64,000 nt of DNA from Gambelia wislizenii (Eukaryota > Chordata > Lepidosauria > Squamata > Crotaphytidae). Under the pieces are notes generated by a model, which was given only the letters and a program-made list of their open reading frames with translations, was not told where the DNA came from and ran no database searches. The stretch covers positions 239,358,645 to 239,422,644 of the forward strand of contig JAUMIR010000005.1 of NCBI GenBank assembly GCA_030847615.1. Direction: 5' to 3'. Of this stretch, positions 33,567 through 44,945 are shown piece after piece (the first letter of the stretch is position 1; each line of letters begins with the position of its first letter). A program made the translations under genes and the position numbers.

Positions 33567-34375
33567 GTGCTTAAGTCTGTTCAGCAGTTCGCCTACCTGG
33601 GAAGCATCATCTCCTCAGATGCCAAGATTGACAAAGAGATCGATCACAGATTAACAAAGGCATATAGTGCATTTGGAAGACTTTACAAAAGAGTCTGGAG
33701 TAACAAACACCTGAGGCGAAGCACAAAAATCAGTGTGTATAGAGCCATTGTACTGTCTATTCTCCTTTATGGGTCTGAAACATGGGTCACCTATTGCCAC
33801 CACTTATGACTCCTCGAACGCTTTCATCAGCACTGTATACGCACAATCCTAAATATACACTGGACTGACTATGTGATGAATGTTGCTGTCCTTGAGCAAG
33901 CAGGGATCACCAGCACTGAGGCCATGATATTGAGAACACAGCTGCGCTGGGCAGAGCACATTTCTACGATGGAGGACCATCACCTCCCCAAAATAATACT
34001 CTACGGTAAACTCGCCACGGGTCAGCATAAGTGGGGCGCTCCAAAAAAGTGATACAAGCACTCCCTGAAAGAACATCTCAGGCTCAGCCAAATTGATCAC
34101 CAACAATGGTCCGCCCTGGCCTCACATCGGGAGGCATGGAGACGCACTATCCACAATGCTGCAGCCTTATTTGAGAATTCACGCCGAACAAGTCTTGAAA
34201 TAAACGACAATGCAGAAAGAATCACAACCCGGAAACATCACCCAAGGAGACCTTCTGCTGCGCTTTCTGCAACCAGACTTGTTTATCTCAGATTGGCCTT
34301 TTCAGTCATCAGTGTGCTTGCAGAAAGTGCGGGATGAGTCCTTCCTGAATCTTCGTTTGTGAAGAAAAGCCAGAG
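33567..34375 (+). mobile_element. Non-CR1 non-LTR LINE, RT C-terminal part with zinc finger
   Basis: The frame encodes FAYLGSIISSDAKIDKEIDH and later VYRAIVLSILLYGSETWV, the conserved C-terminal part of a non-LTR reverse transcriptase. It continues, with frame breaks, through LRWAEHIS and SLKEHLRL to a terminal finger CAFCNQTCLSQIGLFSHQCA then C and stop. It is 5'-truncated, with an in-frame stop near 34050. The same 3' segment recurs inverted at 40390-40572 and inside the TIR element at 57461. An RTE-like affiliation is possible but not established. Confidence 0.85.
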
Positions 34376-34435
34376 AGAGAGAGAGACTGGGACCTAGAAG
34401 AAACTTGTAAGAAGTGCTGTTTGTTTGCTTTTAAA

Positions 34436-34468
<33 letters not shown>
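34436..34468. repeat. (CA)n microsatellite
   Basis: Sixteen CA units shortly after the LINE tail. Confidence 0.95.
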
Positions 34469-34470
<2 letters not shown>

Positions 34471-36906
34471 AACTGTTACTAAAAGTTAGTTACACTGCAA
34501 AAGATTGAAATTTAGCCCTTTTTAAGATACAACCATAAAGTCATTATGCCTTAGTTATAGGACAAACAAGTAATTATGCATTGTGAATGATTTGTAAGTA
34601 CAGTTGTTATATCCAAACTCTGCTAAAGGCAGAACTTCACTCCAGCACACTATCAGACTTAACACATTCCAGCCTTTATATCCTTTGAGATTAAACCTCA
34701 GATCAATAGGTTTATGTATGTTGGCCTTCCCTAGCTAGCCTACTATTTTACCACTTAATTTAAATGGCTGCTTCATGAAGAAAGCAATTCCACTGATTTT
34801 AGCCCACCAAACTTTCCTGGCACAATTGTTATTGGTCTGTGCCTGCTTATTTGTCAGTTCTCCATTTATTTTTCAGCTAGAAGCCACTTGGCTGGTGGCC
34901 ATTTTACCAGAGGCTATACATCTATTCATTGCTTTTGTTTGTGCTTGGTAAGTAACTATACAGCATTGCTCCCACAGGGAAAAACTCTAACTGATAACTG
35001 AAAGCCATAAATTGCCTAACTTTTATTCTTTGCACAAAGCAAGTGTCAGAGCAACACTTCACACAAAAGGAACCCTGAAAGAACTTCTCATCCACTCCTT
35101 CATTTCTTCCTGAGATCATCCCTTCATTGTCTGAAATAAAGGGGAGAAGATTGAATTGTGAAAGATGGAGAATCCAACATCTTAGATTACAAGGAACTTT
35201 GACACAGCTGCTTCTCTTATCACTGTGCTCAAGACCCCATTTGAATTAACCTTTTCAGAAACTGGTAGCAATAGACCAGCTAAACATGGCAACTTGACAG
35301 AATTGTCCAGCTTTGCATTGTTCACCTATCTCTTTCCATTAAAGTTACTGTCATTCTGCCTATTTCACTGCTTTGACTGACATTGTATGAAGACAGAAAA
35401 CATCACTTTCCTCCCTGTAGTCCATTTAAGTTCCCCTTTGGTATATCTGAAATATTTGGTGAAGAAAGCTAACAGGCACAGATCTCTCTACGTGCATGTT
35501 GCATTTCAAGAAATGGATGCAGTAGTAGCTTTGAGCAGCTTCCCCCAGGCTAATGTCCTGAACAGCTTGTGATCAGAACAGATAGGGCACCTCACTTCTA
35601 GATTTTGGGATGAGATACCCGCCTTGTCAAATCTCCCATAGTCAAAGGCCTCAAGATGTTCTGGACTTCTAATCCCATCACATCCAGCTATTACAGCCAA
35701 TGCTGTGGGATCATGGGAGTCTAAAACATCTGGAGAACACCAGAGTGGAGAAAGGCTGGGTTAAAGAGGGGTATTTTAAAGAGAGAATGCTGAAAATCTT
35801 CCCAGGATAGCTGAAAATATGGATGATGTTAAAAAATTGGTTGACGACCAGGATACTGAAGATCACAGGGTATGATCAAATTCCCTTCTGTCTAGATTCA
35901 ATGTGGGCTTGTCTATCTTTTTATTGAAAGTTCAAGAGTTTTCTTTTTTAATGAGTTTTGCAGTCCTGGATTATTCTAATTATGTCCTGTGAGTCCCCCA
36001 TTATATCAGGAATGGAAGAATATTTAAATTTTAGTTTGGTTTCCTTTCTGATTTCCCCAATTGCAAAGTGGTTTCAGTGCTTGTGGCTAAATTTGTCCAG
36101 GAAACGTTTGCATCAAAAAGCCTATAAATATTTGTGCACATTTTCCTCATGCACTCATTTTGTGTGTTTTTCATAGTGTGCACTTCTTGCAAATCTTTTT
36201 TCTTTCTTTAATATAATGTCATAAATCAAATTGTTAAGCAACTAGAGCAGAGCCATTTTAATTATGGGAACTTGGCAAGTTTACACTTGTGTATATTCCA
36301 TTGATTCAGTTTGTCTACTTGGGACTAACAATTGGTGTTAGGCACTTTCCCTACTTATACAGGTTCTGTGCACATTTTTTTTAGTTCCATACTGAATCAT
36401 GCAACCCTAAAAAGTTGAGATTTCAGTGTGAAAAAATGTTCCCTTTTACCTTTAGGTTACATTTTGGGAAAGTCTATACAAAATTAGGAATGGCGACTTG
36501 ATACTTACCTCTGATTCAAGATTTGCCTGAAGCTGGTTTTCTTTTAATTTTCCACATATGCCTTTCCTCAGTCCCTATACCATATTTTCTACAAATTTAC
36601 CTCTGAAGCAAACAGATCTCATGGAGCTGCACTTTATCCACAGTTTCTGAATCCTTTTCAAATGAACTATGTCTGACATTCTGTTAGTGACATAGGTATA
36701 ACTGAAACTTACACCTGCATGTGGAATTTTTTATTATTGTAGAGGGACAAATTCATTACCTCCCTCACATAATTACCAAAATTCCCACAAGTTTCACCTT
36801 CCTTCTGTGCCCCTCTAGCCATTTAGTAGCTGTTAGAAAATGGGAGTACAGACAGAATCGGAGAAGCAACTTGGTATGTCGCTATTGCTAGATACTGGAT
36901 GGCAAT
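34469..36906. other. Intergenic, no gene seen
   Basis: Mostly unique-looking AT-rich sequence. A copy of the acaactcc palindrome family occupies 35650-35745 ('gatgttctggacttctaatc' / 'gagtctaaaacatctggag'). No exon is supported. Confidence 0.5.
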
Positions 36907-38432
36907 GGGCTTGTCTAGATGGGCAATATACCCCATCGTGCCTCTGTCTTAGGGGTCGTTTACATGGCAAAATAAATCCTCAAAGAATGCGACAAGAAGC
37001 CTGATAGTTCCCATGCATTTCGAAGCAACAGCGCCCTTTTCAGAAGGAGGGGATGCAAAAAATCCATAAGTTGCGCAGTATCAGCTTTCGCTAGTTTTCC
37101 GCACTTTTTTGATTAAGTTCACGAAAATGCGCATAATTTATCGTGGGAACTAACGATCGTGTAAACTGGCATCTGCCATTTCAAATTACTGTGAGCAGAG
37201 CTGAATCCTGATTGGTTGGAGAGACCATTCTGCTTTATCCGAATAGACTGAGGGGTTGGAGAGAAGAAATTCACCCTCCTTCTGCTTGCAACCCACTTTG
37301 AAAAATCGAGCCCTTCCTGTCTGTCTTTCAGGGGGTGGGGGGTGGGAAGATGCTTCGCTGCTTTGCTGGTGTGTGTGTGCGTGTGTGCGTGCTGGGAAAC
37401 AGCCGATCGCATGTTCGTTCTTTTGTTTGTTTGTCCTTCCATCCACTTCCCTTTATTCAAGGCTTCGGAGGGAGGGAAAACAATTAGGAATGAGGCAAGC
37501 CCTAGTTCTGTGGTGTGTGTTTGTGTGTGCATGCATGAAGGGAAGCGAAGATTGCTCCACCATTCTTTTGCTTGTTCATGCTTTCATTGACTCCTTTCTT
37601 TATAGAAGCCTTTCGGGGCTGGGGAAGATGGGGGGGGAGTTTGACAGATCGCTCTTTCGATCCTTTGTTTGTTTGTCCTTTTTCTTTCCTCTCATTATTT
37701 ATGGTCTCCATAACCCCCTCCTTGCTCCCTCCCCACCTCCTGCCTGGCTTTAATCATCTGGAGGTGATTCCCCACCACCACCTTTGCTTGTGTGAACTAA
37801 GCAAAACAGAAAGTTGCTGGATCTGGCTTCATCAGCTGAAAATGCCAGGCGTTGTGTGATTTATGCACTCCTGATGCGAAAGAACGGTAATCCGGAATCT
37901 GGCGAACTTTTTCCTGTCATGGAACCGGCCCCTTAGAGCCCTGCAGTCCATATGATGCAGGGCATTTGCCCTGTTCTACCCCCAGGCAGTTCTCACCACC
38001 CCCAGAGCAGATACAGGGCTGAGATGGGGGGAAGGCAGGGTAGGGCCCAATCCAACATTTTATAATAATATCTGTTTAAATAATTTCTGCTGAAAGGAAA
38101 TGGATTGGGCCCTGCGAATCCACAGGAGCCCATCTCAGCAGGCTGGCCCTCACTGAAGCTGCTAGTCTGTCTCACTATCCCAGAAGGCAGGAAAGAGTCC
38201 CACAACATGTGACCAAGTTTTGTCACATGCAGGGGGCCTTGATCACATGTTGTGGGGCCCCTTCCTGCCTCCCAAGACAGCAAGAGAAATGGCAGTGGCT
38301 GCAGTGATGGGCTGGCATGCCCATCAAGACATCCTCCCATTCTGTGGATGGAACAGGGGAACAATGGGCCTGATCCATGGCCAGGATATGTCGGTGGGGA
38401 GCCAGCATATCCTGGCTCATGTAGATGAGACC
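36907..38432. mobile_element. TIR element, GGGCTTGTCTACAC type, hosting a nested element
   Basis: The left end is GGGCTTGTCTAGATGGGC and the right end ATGTAGATGAGACC. The right interior ('tgatccatggccaggatatg') matches the 61418 type. Most of its length is the nested element 36952-37932. Confidence 0.65.
36952..37932. mobile_element. Large TIR element with CCAAT-box core, nested
   Basis: The ends GGGGTCGTTTACATGG and CATGGAACCGGCCCC are flanked by TTA on both sides (36949-36951, 37933-37935). The interior 'agctgaatcctgattggttg' matches 21001-21991. The 165- and 137-residue antiparallel open frames have GT-rich, low-complexity composition and look incidental. Confidence 0.82.
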
Positions 38433-39682
38433 AAAGAGATCTTTTGATACCTCCTAGAGGTCTTTCCTGTGTCTGGTTATAGGCACATAGCCAGACTCTT
38501 CTTTGACACCTCCTACACTCCACTGGCCACTAAATGGTTGTGGAGGGGGAGACTTCACAGGAGAAAGGATAGTCCTATGGGAGGGGAGAAATGTATTGCA
38601 GTGCCTCCATGGATCTTTACAATATATTACTGATGAAAGATCTTGCCCTATATAAGCTTTGTACTAGACAATGTTTTTCTATGAAGTTGTGAGACTTATG
38701 GAAGTTCTAGGAGCAAAACTCCACATTATGTCCTTCCGCTCACACCTTCACTGTAGAGTCTAAATTTTGGAGAAAGTAAAGGGGCTAATGACTTCTCAGA
38801 ATTGCTTCATCTTTACTTTAAACAAAATCTAAAGTAATTTTGCTTTGTATTATAAAAAGCTTTGTGTTTCTAAACTTATCAACTGCATAACTAAAGGAAG
38901 ATATCTGTAAATGGAACCATGAAAGAGCAGAATTTGGAGATGTGCACCGAGAAATGACACTGTCCTCAGTTTCCTATGATCAAAGCCCTGGTTCTCTTTC
39001 TTGGATATTCACCCTGCCAGGAGTAATTATTCCCCCCTCCACTCTCATATCAAACACTCAACCTGACAAAAGGGAGGAGGGGGGCTTTCAAAAGAATCCC
39101 CTTTGGTTTAACAATGCCTGCTTTCTTTCAAACAACCCTATGAAAGACCCTTTTGGAATCCGACAGGTCATAACAACTGAGATTTGACAGATATCTTGAG
39201 AAAGAAACTTGGGAAGATATAAATATCCACCCATCTCAGCCTTCTCTCACACTTCAGCCTACCACATCTTGAATGAAGCAAAATAATAATAATAATAGTA
39301 ATAGTAATAGTAATAGTAATAGTAATAGTAATAATAACAGACATATAGTGACATTAGTGAGTTCCCACTGAATTTTGTCTAACATGACAATCTGGAGTGA
39401 GGTTAAAAGGTTAGGCTTAGACAAATTATAAGTAATTCCAAAGGCTATTATTCTAAAATAAAACTGCTACTTTTTTGGGTTTGACTCAGGTGTGTTCTCA
39501 TTTACTGAGTGAAAAAGAAAGAAGAGGAGGAACCACAAGTCAGTGATAGATCACATGCTTTGCCTGAGGAAGGATCAAGCTTCATCCCCATCTCTCAGCA
39601 AAAAAGGAACATGTAGTCACTTTGAGACTTGACTGCTACAATACATCATGGCTGGTGTCCTCTTAGTGAGTTATGATACTAT
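38433..39682. other. Intergenic; AAT/AGT repeat
   Basis: (AATAGT)n-type repeat at 39284-39345. Otherwise nothing recognised. Confidence 0.5.
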
Positions 39683-40020
39683 GGAGATTTTCAGACGCCT
39701 CTTGCCACCTCTTGCTGCGCAAGCAGCCTCTGGAGCAGTAACGAGGCTGCTGTGCGGCAAGGGGTCCATTTTGGACGACGCCGTTTCTCTCTCGCTGTCG
39801 TCCATGACTGTTGCGGCTAGCATTGAAGGCGGCCACACTGTTTTTTACTCACAGACAACTTCCGTGAGTGAAAAACAGCGCGGCCGCCTCCAATGCTAGC
39901 CGCAACAGTCATGGACGATGCCAAGAGAGAAACGGCGTCGTCCAAAATGGACCCCTTGCTGCGCAGCAGCCTCGTTACTGCTCCGGAAGCTGCTTGCGCG
40001 GCAAGAGGCATCTGAAAATC
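39683..40020. mobile_element. Hairpin TIR element, GGAGATTTTCAGAC type
   Basis: A 338-bp palindrome. The left end is GGAGATTTTCAGACGCC; the right end GGCATCTGAAAATC has lost its last bases. The arms match closely through 'gcggctagcattgaaggcgg' / 'ccgcctccaatgctagccgc'. It is CpG-rich, with open frames on both strands that merely mirror each other. Confidence 0.88.
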
Positions 40021-40084
40021 TATAAGTCCAACTTGTGGTCATTGCAGAGTTGGAATTCTTTACCAACCATGCAGCAACTGCCAC

Positions 40085-40345
40085 AAACCCATCTGCCTTG
40101 GCCATTTCCATGTCATTGGAGAGTGGTGAGATTAGCAGGGACACATCCAGATATTTTCCTGTAGTTAGGTGTACTGCAAGAGGACCTCCCAGGCAACTCT
40201 GGAAGTCCTTATGGATGCTTGTTGCAGCATGTTTGGCTACAGGAAAACAACTGGATGCATCTCTGCTGATCTCCCTGCCTTCCAGCAACATAGAAATGTC
40301 CATGTTGAGGTGGGTGTGTGCATCGCTTAAAAGGTGGGTTTAGGG
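40085..40345. repeat. Palindromic interspersed repeat
   Basis: 'agcagggacacatccagata...ttttcctgtag' is inverted against 'ctacaggaaaacaactggat...ctctgctgatctccctgcc'. It ends in 'aaggtgggtttagggga', similar to the ends of the 28105/32670 family. Confidence 0.65.
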
Positions 40346-40389
40346 GAGGAGTAGCACTGAGAAGTGTAGTTATGGAGACATACCCCCCC

Positions 40390-40572
40390 CCTCTCTCTGG
40401 CTTTTCTTCGCAAACGAAGATTCAGGAAGGACTCATCCCACACTTTCTGCAAGCGCGCTGATGACTACAAAGGCCAATCTGAGATAAACAAGTCTGGTTG
40501 CAGGAAGCACAGCAGAAGGTCTCCTTGGGTGATGTTTCTGGGTTGTGATTCTTTCTGCGTTGTCATTTCTCT
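40390..40572 (-). mobile_element. LINE 3' end (zinc-finger tail) fragment
   Basis: The minus-strand copy of 34216-34375, including the finger-encoding 'tgtttatctcagattggcct' region and the post-stop 'ttcctgaatcttcgtttgcg'. Only the 3' end was inserted. Confidence 0.85.
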
Positions 40573-41398
40573 TCAAGAAAAATGGAGAAATGACATTCTC
40601 CATTTATCTGTAAAATGCCTCATATGTCTTTTAGCAAAATCAGGTGCCTAAGAAATGAAAATTAGGAGGAGGAGGAGGTTATTTTTTTTACCAAGTAAGT
40701 AACCAGCATCAGCACACACCTTTTAGCTCCCTCTTGATTCTACTCCCCCATGTTCTGTAGGCCAGTGGAAACCAATGGGAAAGATAAGGAGGGGAAATGT
40801 CCTTGGAACCCAAGATATGGTACTAAATAGAGTAACCACACTGCTCTCCTTTAAAGAAAGTATTCATCTTTGTATGCCCCACTCCTGTCTCATGACTGGC
40901 ACCAAGTACATGCAGTAACTTGGCTTGCATCCCATCTTTCTGCCAAAAACTTGAAGCAGTCAAGGCAGCTAACAGTACGTATGGTAATATTTATTCCCTT
41001 TCTTCCTAACAGCAATCAAAGCAAATAATCTATTTATTTTTGTATGTGCAGTTTGAGAAAGCAAGGATTTTTTAAAAAAAATAGTTTTAATGAAAAACTG
41101 TCCAGTTTCTCCGAGAAGAATAGCTCAGAAAATCAGGTTGAGCAAAATCCATGATAAATCCTCTGCAAACATGTGTCTTTGCCAAACACATGTCTTTTTC
41201 TGCATAGTTTTTGTACTCCACTGCAAACCTAGCACAAAGAACCTAGCACAAGTGACACAAATAATCTAAAATGAGTGCAAGTTACAAAGACATTCATATG
41301 AGATTTGTTAAACTCTGCACAGTCTTCCTCTTAGTCTGTGTCAATTACAAGGGGTTTGTTTGTTTGTTTGTTTTTAGTTGGGGGAAGTCACTTCCTTG
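40573..41398. other. Intergenic, no gene seen
   Basis: Old repeat-like sequence near 41080-41340 with 'tgtccagtttctccgaga' and 'cctagcaca' repeats. No gene. Confidence 0.4.
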
Positions 41399-41642
41399 GG
41401 AGTATAGTGTCTAGATCAAGGGAAGTAATAGTGCCACTCTATTCTGTTTTGGTCAGACCTCACCTGGAATACTGTGTCCAGTTCTGGGCACCATAATTCA
41501 GGAAGAATATTGAGAAGCTGGAATGAGTCCAGAGGAGGGCAACCAGGATGGTGGGAGGTCTAGAAGCCATGGCCTATGAGGAGTAGCTTAGTGAGCTGGA
41601 TGGCCCTTGTGGTCTCTTCCAACTCTATGATTCTATGATTCT
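41399..41642 (+). mobile_element. CR1 LINE 3' end with internal deletion
   Basis: From 'ggagtatagtgtctagatca' to 'cttagtgagctgg', then directly 'atggcccttgtggtctcttc' and the ATGATTCT tail. About 350 bp present in other copies is missing, with CTGG present at both edges of the gap in intact copies. Confidence 0.9.
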
Positions 41643-41744
41643 CTCACTTTTAGCAGGAGCTTTCAAAAAGGTACAAATGTCCTCACTGAGTTTCTCATAT
41701 CATTGAGCAGCCACAGTTCACTGAGGATGAATACTTTTTGGAGT

Positions 41745-41979
41745 GAGAGTCAGCATGGTGTTATGGTTTAGCATTGGACTACAGCTCTGGAGACCAGGGT
41801 TTAAAACCCTGCTTGGCCATGGAAACCCACTGGGTGACCTTGGGCAAGTCATTCTCTCTCAGCCTCAGAGGAAGGCAAAGGCAAACCCCCTTTGAACAAG
41901 TCTTACCAAGAAAACCCCATGATAGGTTTGCATTAGGGTCACCATAAGTTGCAAACAACGTGAAGGCACACAACAACAA
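41745..41979 (+). mobile_element. Sauria-type SINE with target duplication
   Basis: A complete SINE: tRNA-like head ('gagtcagcatggtgttatgg', 'gaccagggtttaaaaccctg'), 'gggtgaccttgggcaagtca', tail 'acgtgaaggcacacaacaac'. It is flanked by the 10-bp duplication TTTTTGGAGT (41735-41744 and 41980-41989). Confidence 0.95.
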
Positions 41980-42089
41980 TTTTTGGAGTATTCAGGCTAA
42001 CCTTTAAAAAATACAATTTATGAAGAACATCTTAATTAAAACCTAATACAGCATAGAAACAAATCAATTGTAACACAATTAAGAAAACA

Positions 42090-42450
42090 ATGATTCAAGA
42101 AATAGATAATACCCGACAAGCTAAAGATGCTTTCCGCTTCACATCAGCTCACATGCCAAAGACCTGCCTGAATAAAAATTCCTTTGTATGCTGGCAGAAA
42201 AACAACGGAAAGAGAGCCAATCTTGTCTTGCCAGGCAGAGAGTTCAGAACCTGGAAACAGCCACTCAGAAGCCCGCTCCTGTATTCTCACCAACTGCACC
42301 TTGGCTGATGGCAGAACAGAGGGAAAGGTCTCTTTCAATAGTCTTTGCACCCGGGCAGTATTGGAAGCCAGAGTGTGGTCTGTCAAATAATCCGGTCCCA
42401 AGCTGAATTGGGCTTTATAGGTCATAAGTAGCACATTCAACAGTGTCTGG
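42090..42450. repeat. Possible old L2-like LINE 3' region
   Basis: 'ctgaattgggctttataggt', 'gtctttgcacccgggcagta' and 'caccaactgcaccttgg' resemble the 3' non-coding region of amniote L2-like LINEs. Diverged; family and orientation are not certain. Confidence 0.4.
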
Positions 42451-43694
42451 AAACAGAATGATTTGGAGCAGGGTGAAATTGCCCTGTTGCTGTTGCTTGG
42501 AAGTAATTCATTACAAGTATTTTATTACTTGGAATTAATTCCTCCTCCTAGTAACATCATATGGGCTGGCATCCTGTCAGTGGCTAAGTCCTATTTATGC
42601 CTGTGTATGTATTTTTATGCTCAATGCAGATGGTGAAATTCAGCTCTGCCATCTGTGCTGGTCTGCTAAGTTGTTCCCTTAGCTTTCCTGATGCTGGGGA
42701 GCGCCCCCTGGCCATTTGGTAGCAAGGCAATAACAGGAAGTGGTCAGGCAATGGCTAGCTGTACTTCAGCAGCTGAACACAAGAAGAAGACATAATGTGG
42801 AGCACCACACTTTATCCACTCCTATTTTGTCATTATTGTAGACTCACCTAACTGGTTGAAGAGAAATATCACATGGTTGAAGTGTTGGTTTGTGCTGCTG
42901 CCTCATCCTCTGTTATGAGTATCAAGGCGACAAGATGGACAGATGAAATTGTATGTGATACCACATGCCAGTGGTTGTAGCATTCAGATAATTACTTTGG
43001 AGAAGCATGAGAGTAAAGAGGTACTTTAAGAATTGTAACTTTATGGGTAACTAGCTAATTACTGAATCCTGAAGCAGCAACTAATAACTTTTTAAAGTAA
43101 GTTTCCAATCTCTGATTGTTCAGTGTTTCCAAGACACAACAGAAGACAAAAGGCAGTTCCTGCTAGTAGTGGTTATATGATGTACTTTTGTGTATAATGA
43201 AACTGAGAAAACCCAGGCACTGATGACAATTGCAGTCTCATATTCCACTCCCCTCCTTCTCTTATGTAAGCCAACATACTTTGGTCATGATGGTCCCAGC
43301 TTGTTATTCCCTGAATAAGCTGTAGAAGACTAATTTATGGCCAAAGAGCAAGAGACTGTAGCCTTCCTCTTTAAAATTTCTTTCTGTTCCCTTCAGTGAC
43401 ACCATCTGATCATAATCTTTGTTAAAAGTGGCCTCTGCTATGTGAACACCTGCAAGGAAATAAAATATTTTTTTATAGGATCTCATAATTCTCACTGAAA
43501 CTGTGTAGAACAGGGTAGGCTTTTCTGACTCTTATTTATTTTAATGTAAGATTGTATAAATTGTTCCCAAAAGAAAGAAAGAAAGAGAAAAAGTAAAAGG
43601 AAAGAAAGAAATCAAGAAAAAAAATGAACAGATGTTTTATTAACTGGGCAAGTTCATTTAGGTCTGATTTATGAGACAGTGTTGCAAACTATTA
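42451..43694. other. Intergenic; GAAA-rich tract
   Basis: A (GAAA)n-rich tract at about 43570-43625. No gene. Confidence 0.45.
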
Positions 43695-44283
43695 GGAGAT
43701 TATCAAATGCCTTAAAAGTGGCATTACAGGAATGCTGGGAGATCACAAAAGTGCTCCCTTTCAGGGCGACATTGTTCCCCACCTTGTTATGCACCTGTTC
43801 TGCTGCTGTTCCACCGGTGCTATTTTTTATTGATAGGAGAAGCCATCAATAGATCCCCTATTCCATTCCTGTCATGGCTGTTCCTGGGTGCAACAAAGTG
43901 CCCTATTATGCTGGCAAGATCCCAGAGTCAATGGGAGGTCCCTGCCAGAACACTTCTGGGTGAGATTGGGACATTTGGGTAAGTGACCCTCCCAGGTTAC
44001 TTCTACCTTTTAAAGTGTGTTTTTGTGCTTACTGTAATTTTTTTCATGTTCTTTTTATTTTTGAATTTCCTGCACACACGTCTTCTCGTGAGATCCATGG
44101 GATTTTGATCCAGAAAGTGAAGGGAGCTCTGTTAGAGCTCCATTCACTCCCTGGCTGCTGGTACCATGGGAGAGGAGGTAAGAGTGGTGGGGAGGGTGAT
44201 GGTGGCATTACCGGGATGGGACAGGGGCAGGAGTGGAGATTGTGGGATAGGAATGCTTTTTTTGTTCCTGTCTGATAATCTTC
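43695..44283. mobile_element. TIR element, GGAGATTATCA type
   Basis: The ends are GGAGATTATCAAATG and GTCTGATAATCTTC, with TTA on both sides (43692-43694, 44284-44286). It carries the hairpin 'ttattgataggagaagccat', 'gaacacttctgggtgagatt' and GGG followed by GTAAGTGA (GTAAGT 43979-43984). This is one of the most complete copies of the long subfamily. Confidence 0.9.
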
Positions 44284-44573
44284 TTAATGAAGAGTGTCCA
44301 CAATGTGTTTACAAAGTCCAGGAGGTGCAAAATGATTTGCCACATTTCAGATAAATTCTGCATCTTGTGCATTTGCTTACTTTCAAAATTCTCAGATTGA
44401 GATGGTTTGGGAGGAGGTGGATAATCTTTCTGCCACAAATTGGCTCTAAAAATGTATCCTTTTCCCCAAATTTCTAAAAAAATTCCTTGAGTCAGATTAA
44501 AAGAACACACAGCATTAGTAAGTTTTTATTCCCCCATCAAGAATAGGTCTTTGATACATCTAATGGGACTTAT

Positions 44574-44940
44574 TGTCAGGGGATGATATAGGACATGCAA
44601 TTTCCAGCAGAAGGAAAAAAAAAAAACCTGTCTCAGTAGACTCAGTAGCAACCTGTTCCCAAGAATACTCTCACACAGTGTTTGATGTCCAAGTAAGCAG
44701 GAGGCACTTTTTAATCTCCAAACTCATACAGTTGCAATATATACAAATATTTACAATTCAAAGAGAAACTGCTTCACCAGGCCTCAGCATTCACAGGAAG
44801 AAGGAAGTGGGCTCTGTTCTGAGCTCTCATATATTTGCCCCCTAGTGGCCTGACTAGGCATGACTTCGTAGTTCAGGCAGCATGGTTCTGCAGTTGTTCG
44901 GCCATTATATAATGGAGTTCAGTCTCTTAAACTCCTGACT
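44574..44940 (-). mobile_element. Solo LTR
   Basis: It begins TGTCAG and ends CTGACT (expected CTGACA), flanked by the 5-bp duplication CTTAT (44569-44573 and 44941-44945). On the minus strand a TATA-like AAATATATGAGAG is followed downstream by ATTAAA, consistent with a minus-oriented LTR. No internal retroelement sequence is nearby. Family unknown. Confidence 0.6.
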
Positions 44941-44945
44941 CTTAT

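Noticed and set aside
37119..37753. Antiparallel frames of 137 and 165 codons
   Set aside because: Both lie inside the TIR element 36952-37932 over GT-rich low-complexity DNA; no domain.
39896..40303. 135-codon minus frame and its + strand partners
   Set aside because: It spans two palindromic repeats (39683-40020 and 40085-40345), and the two arms give mirrored peptides.
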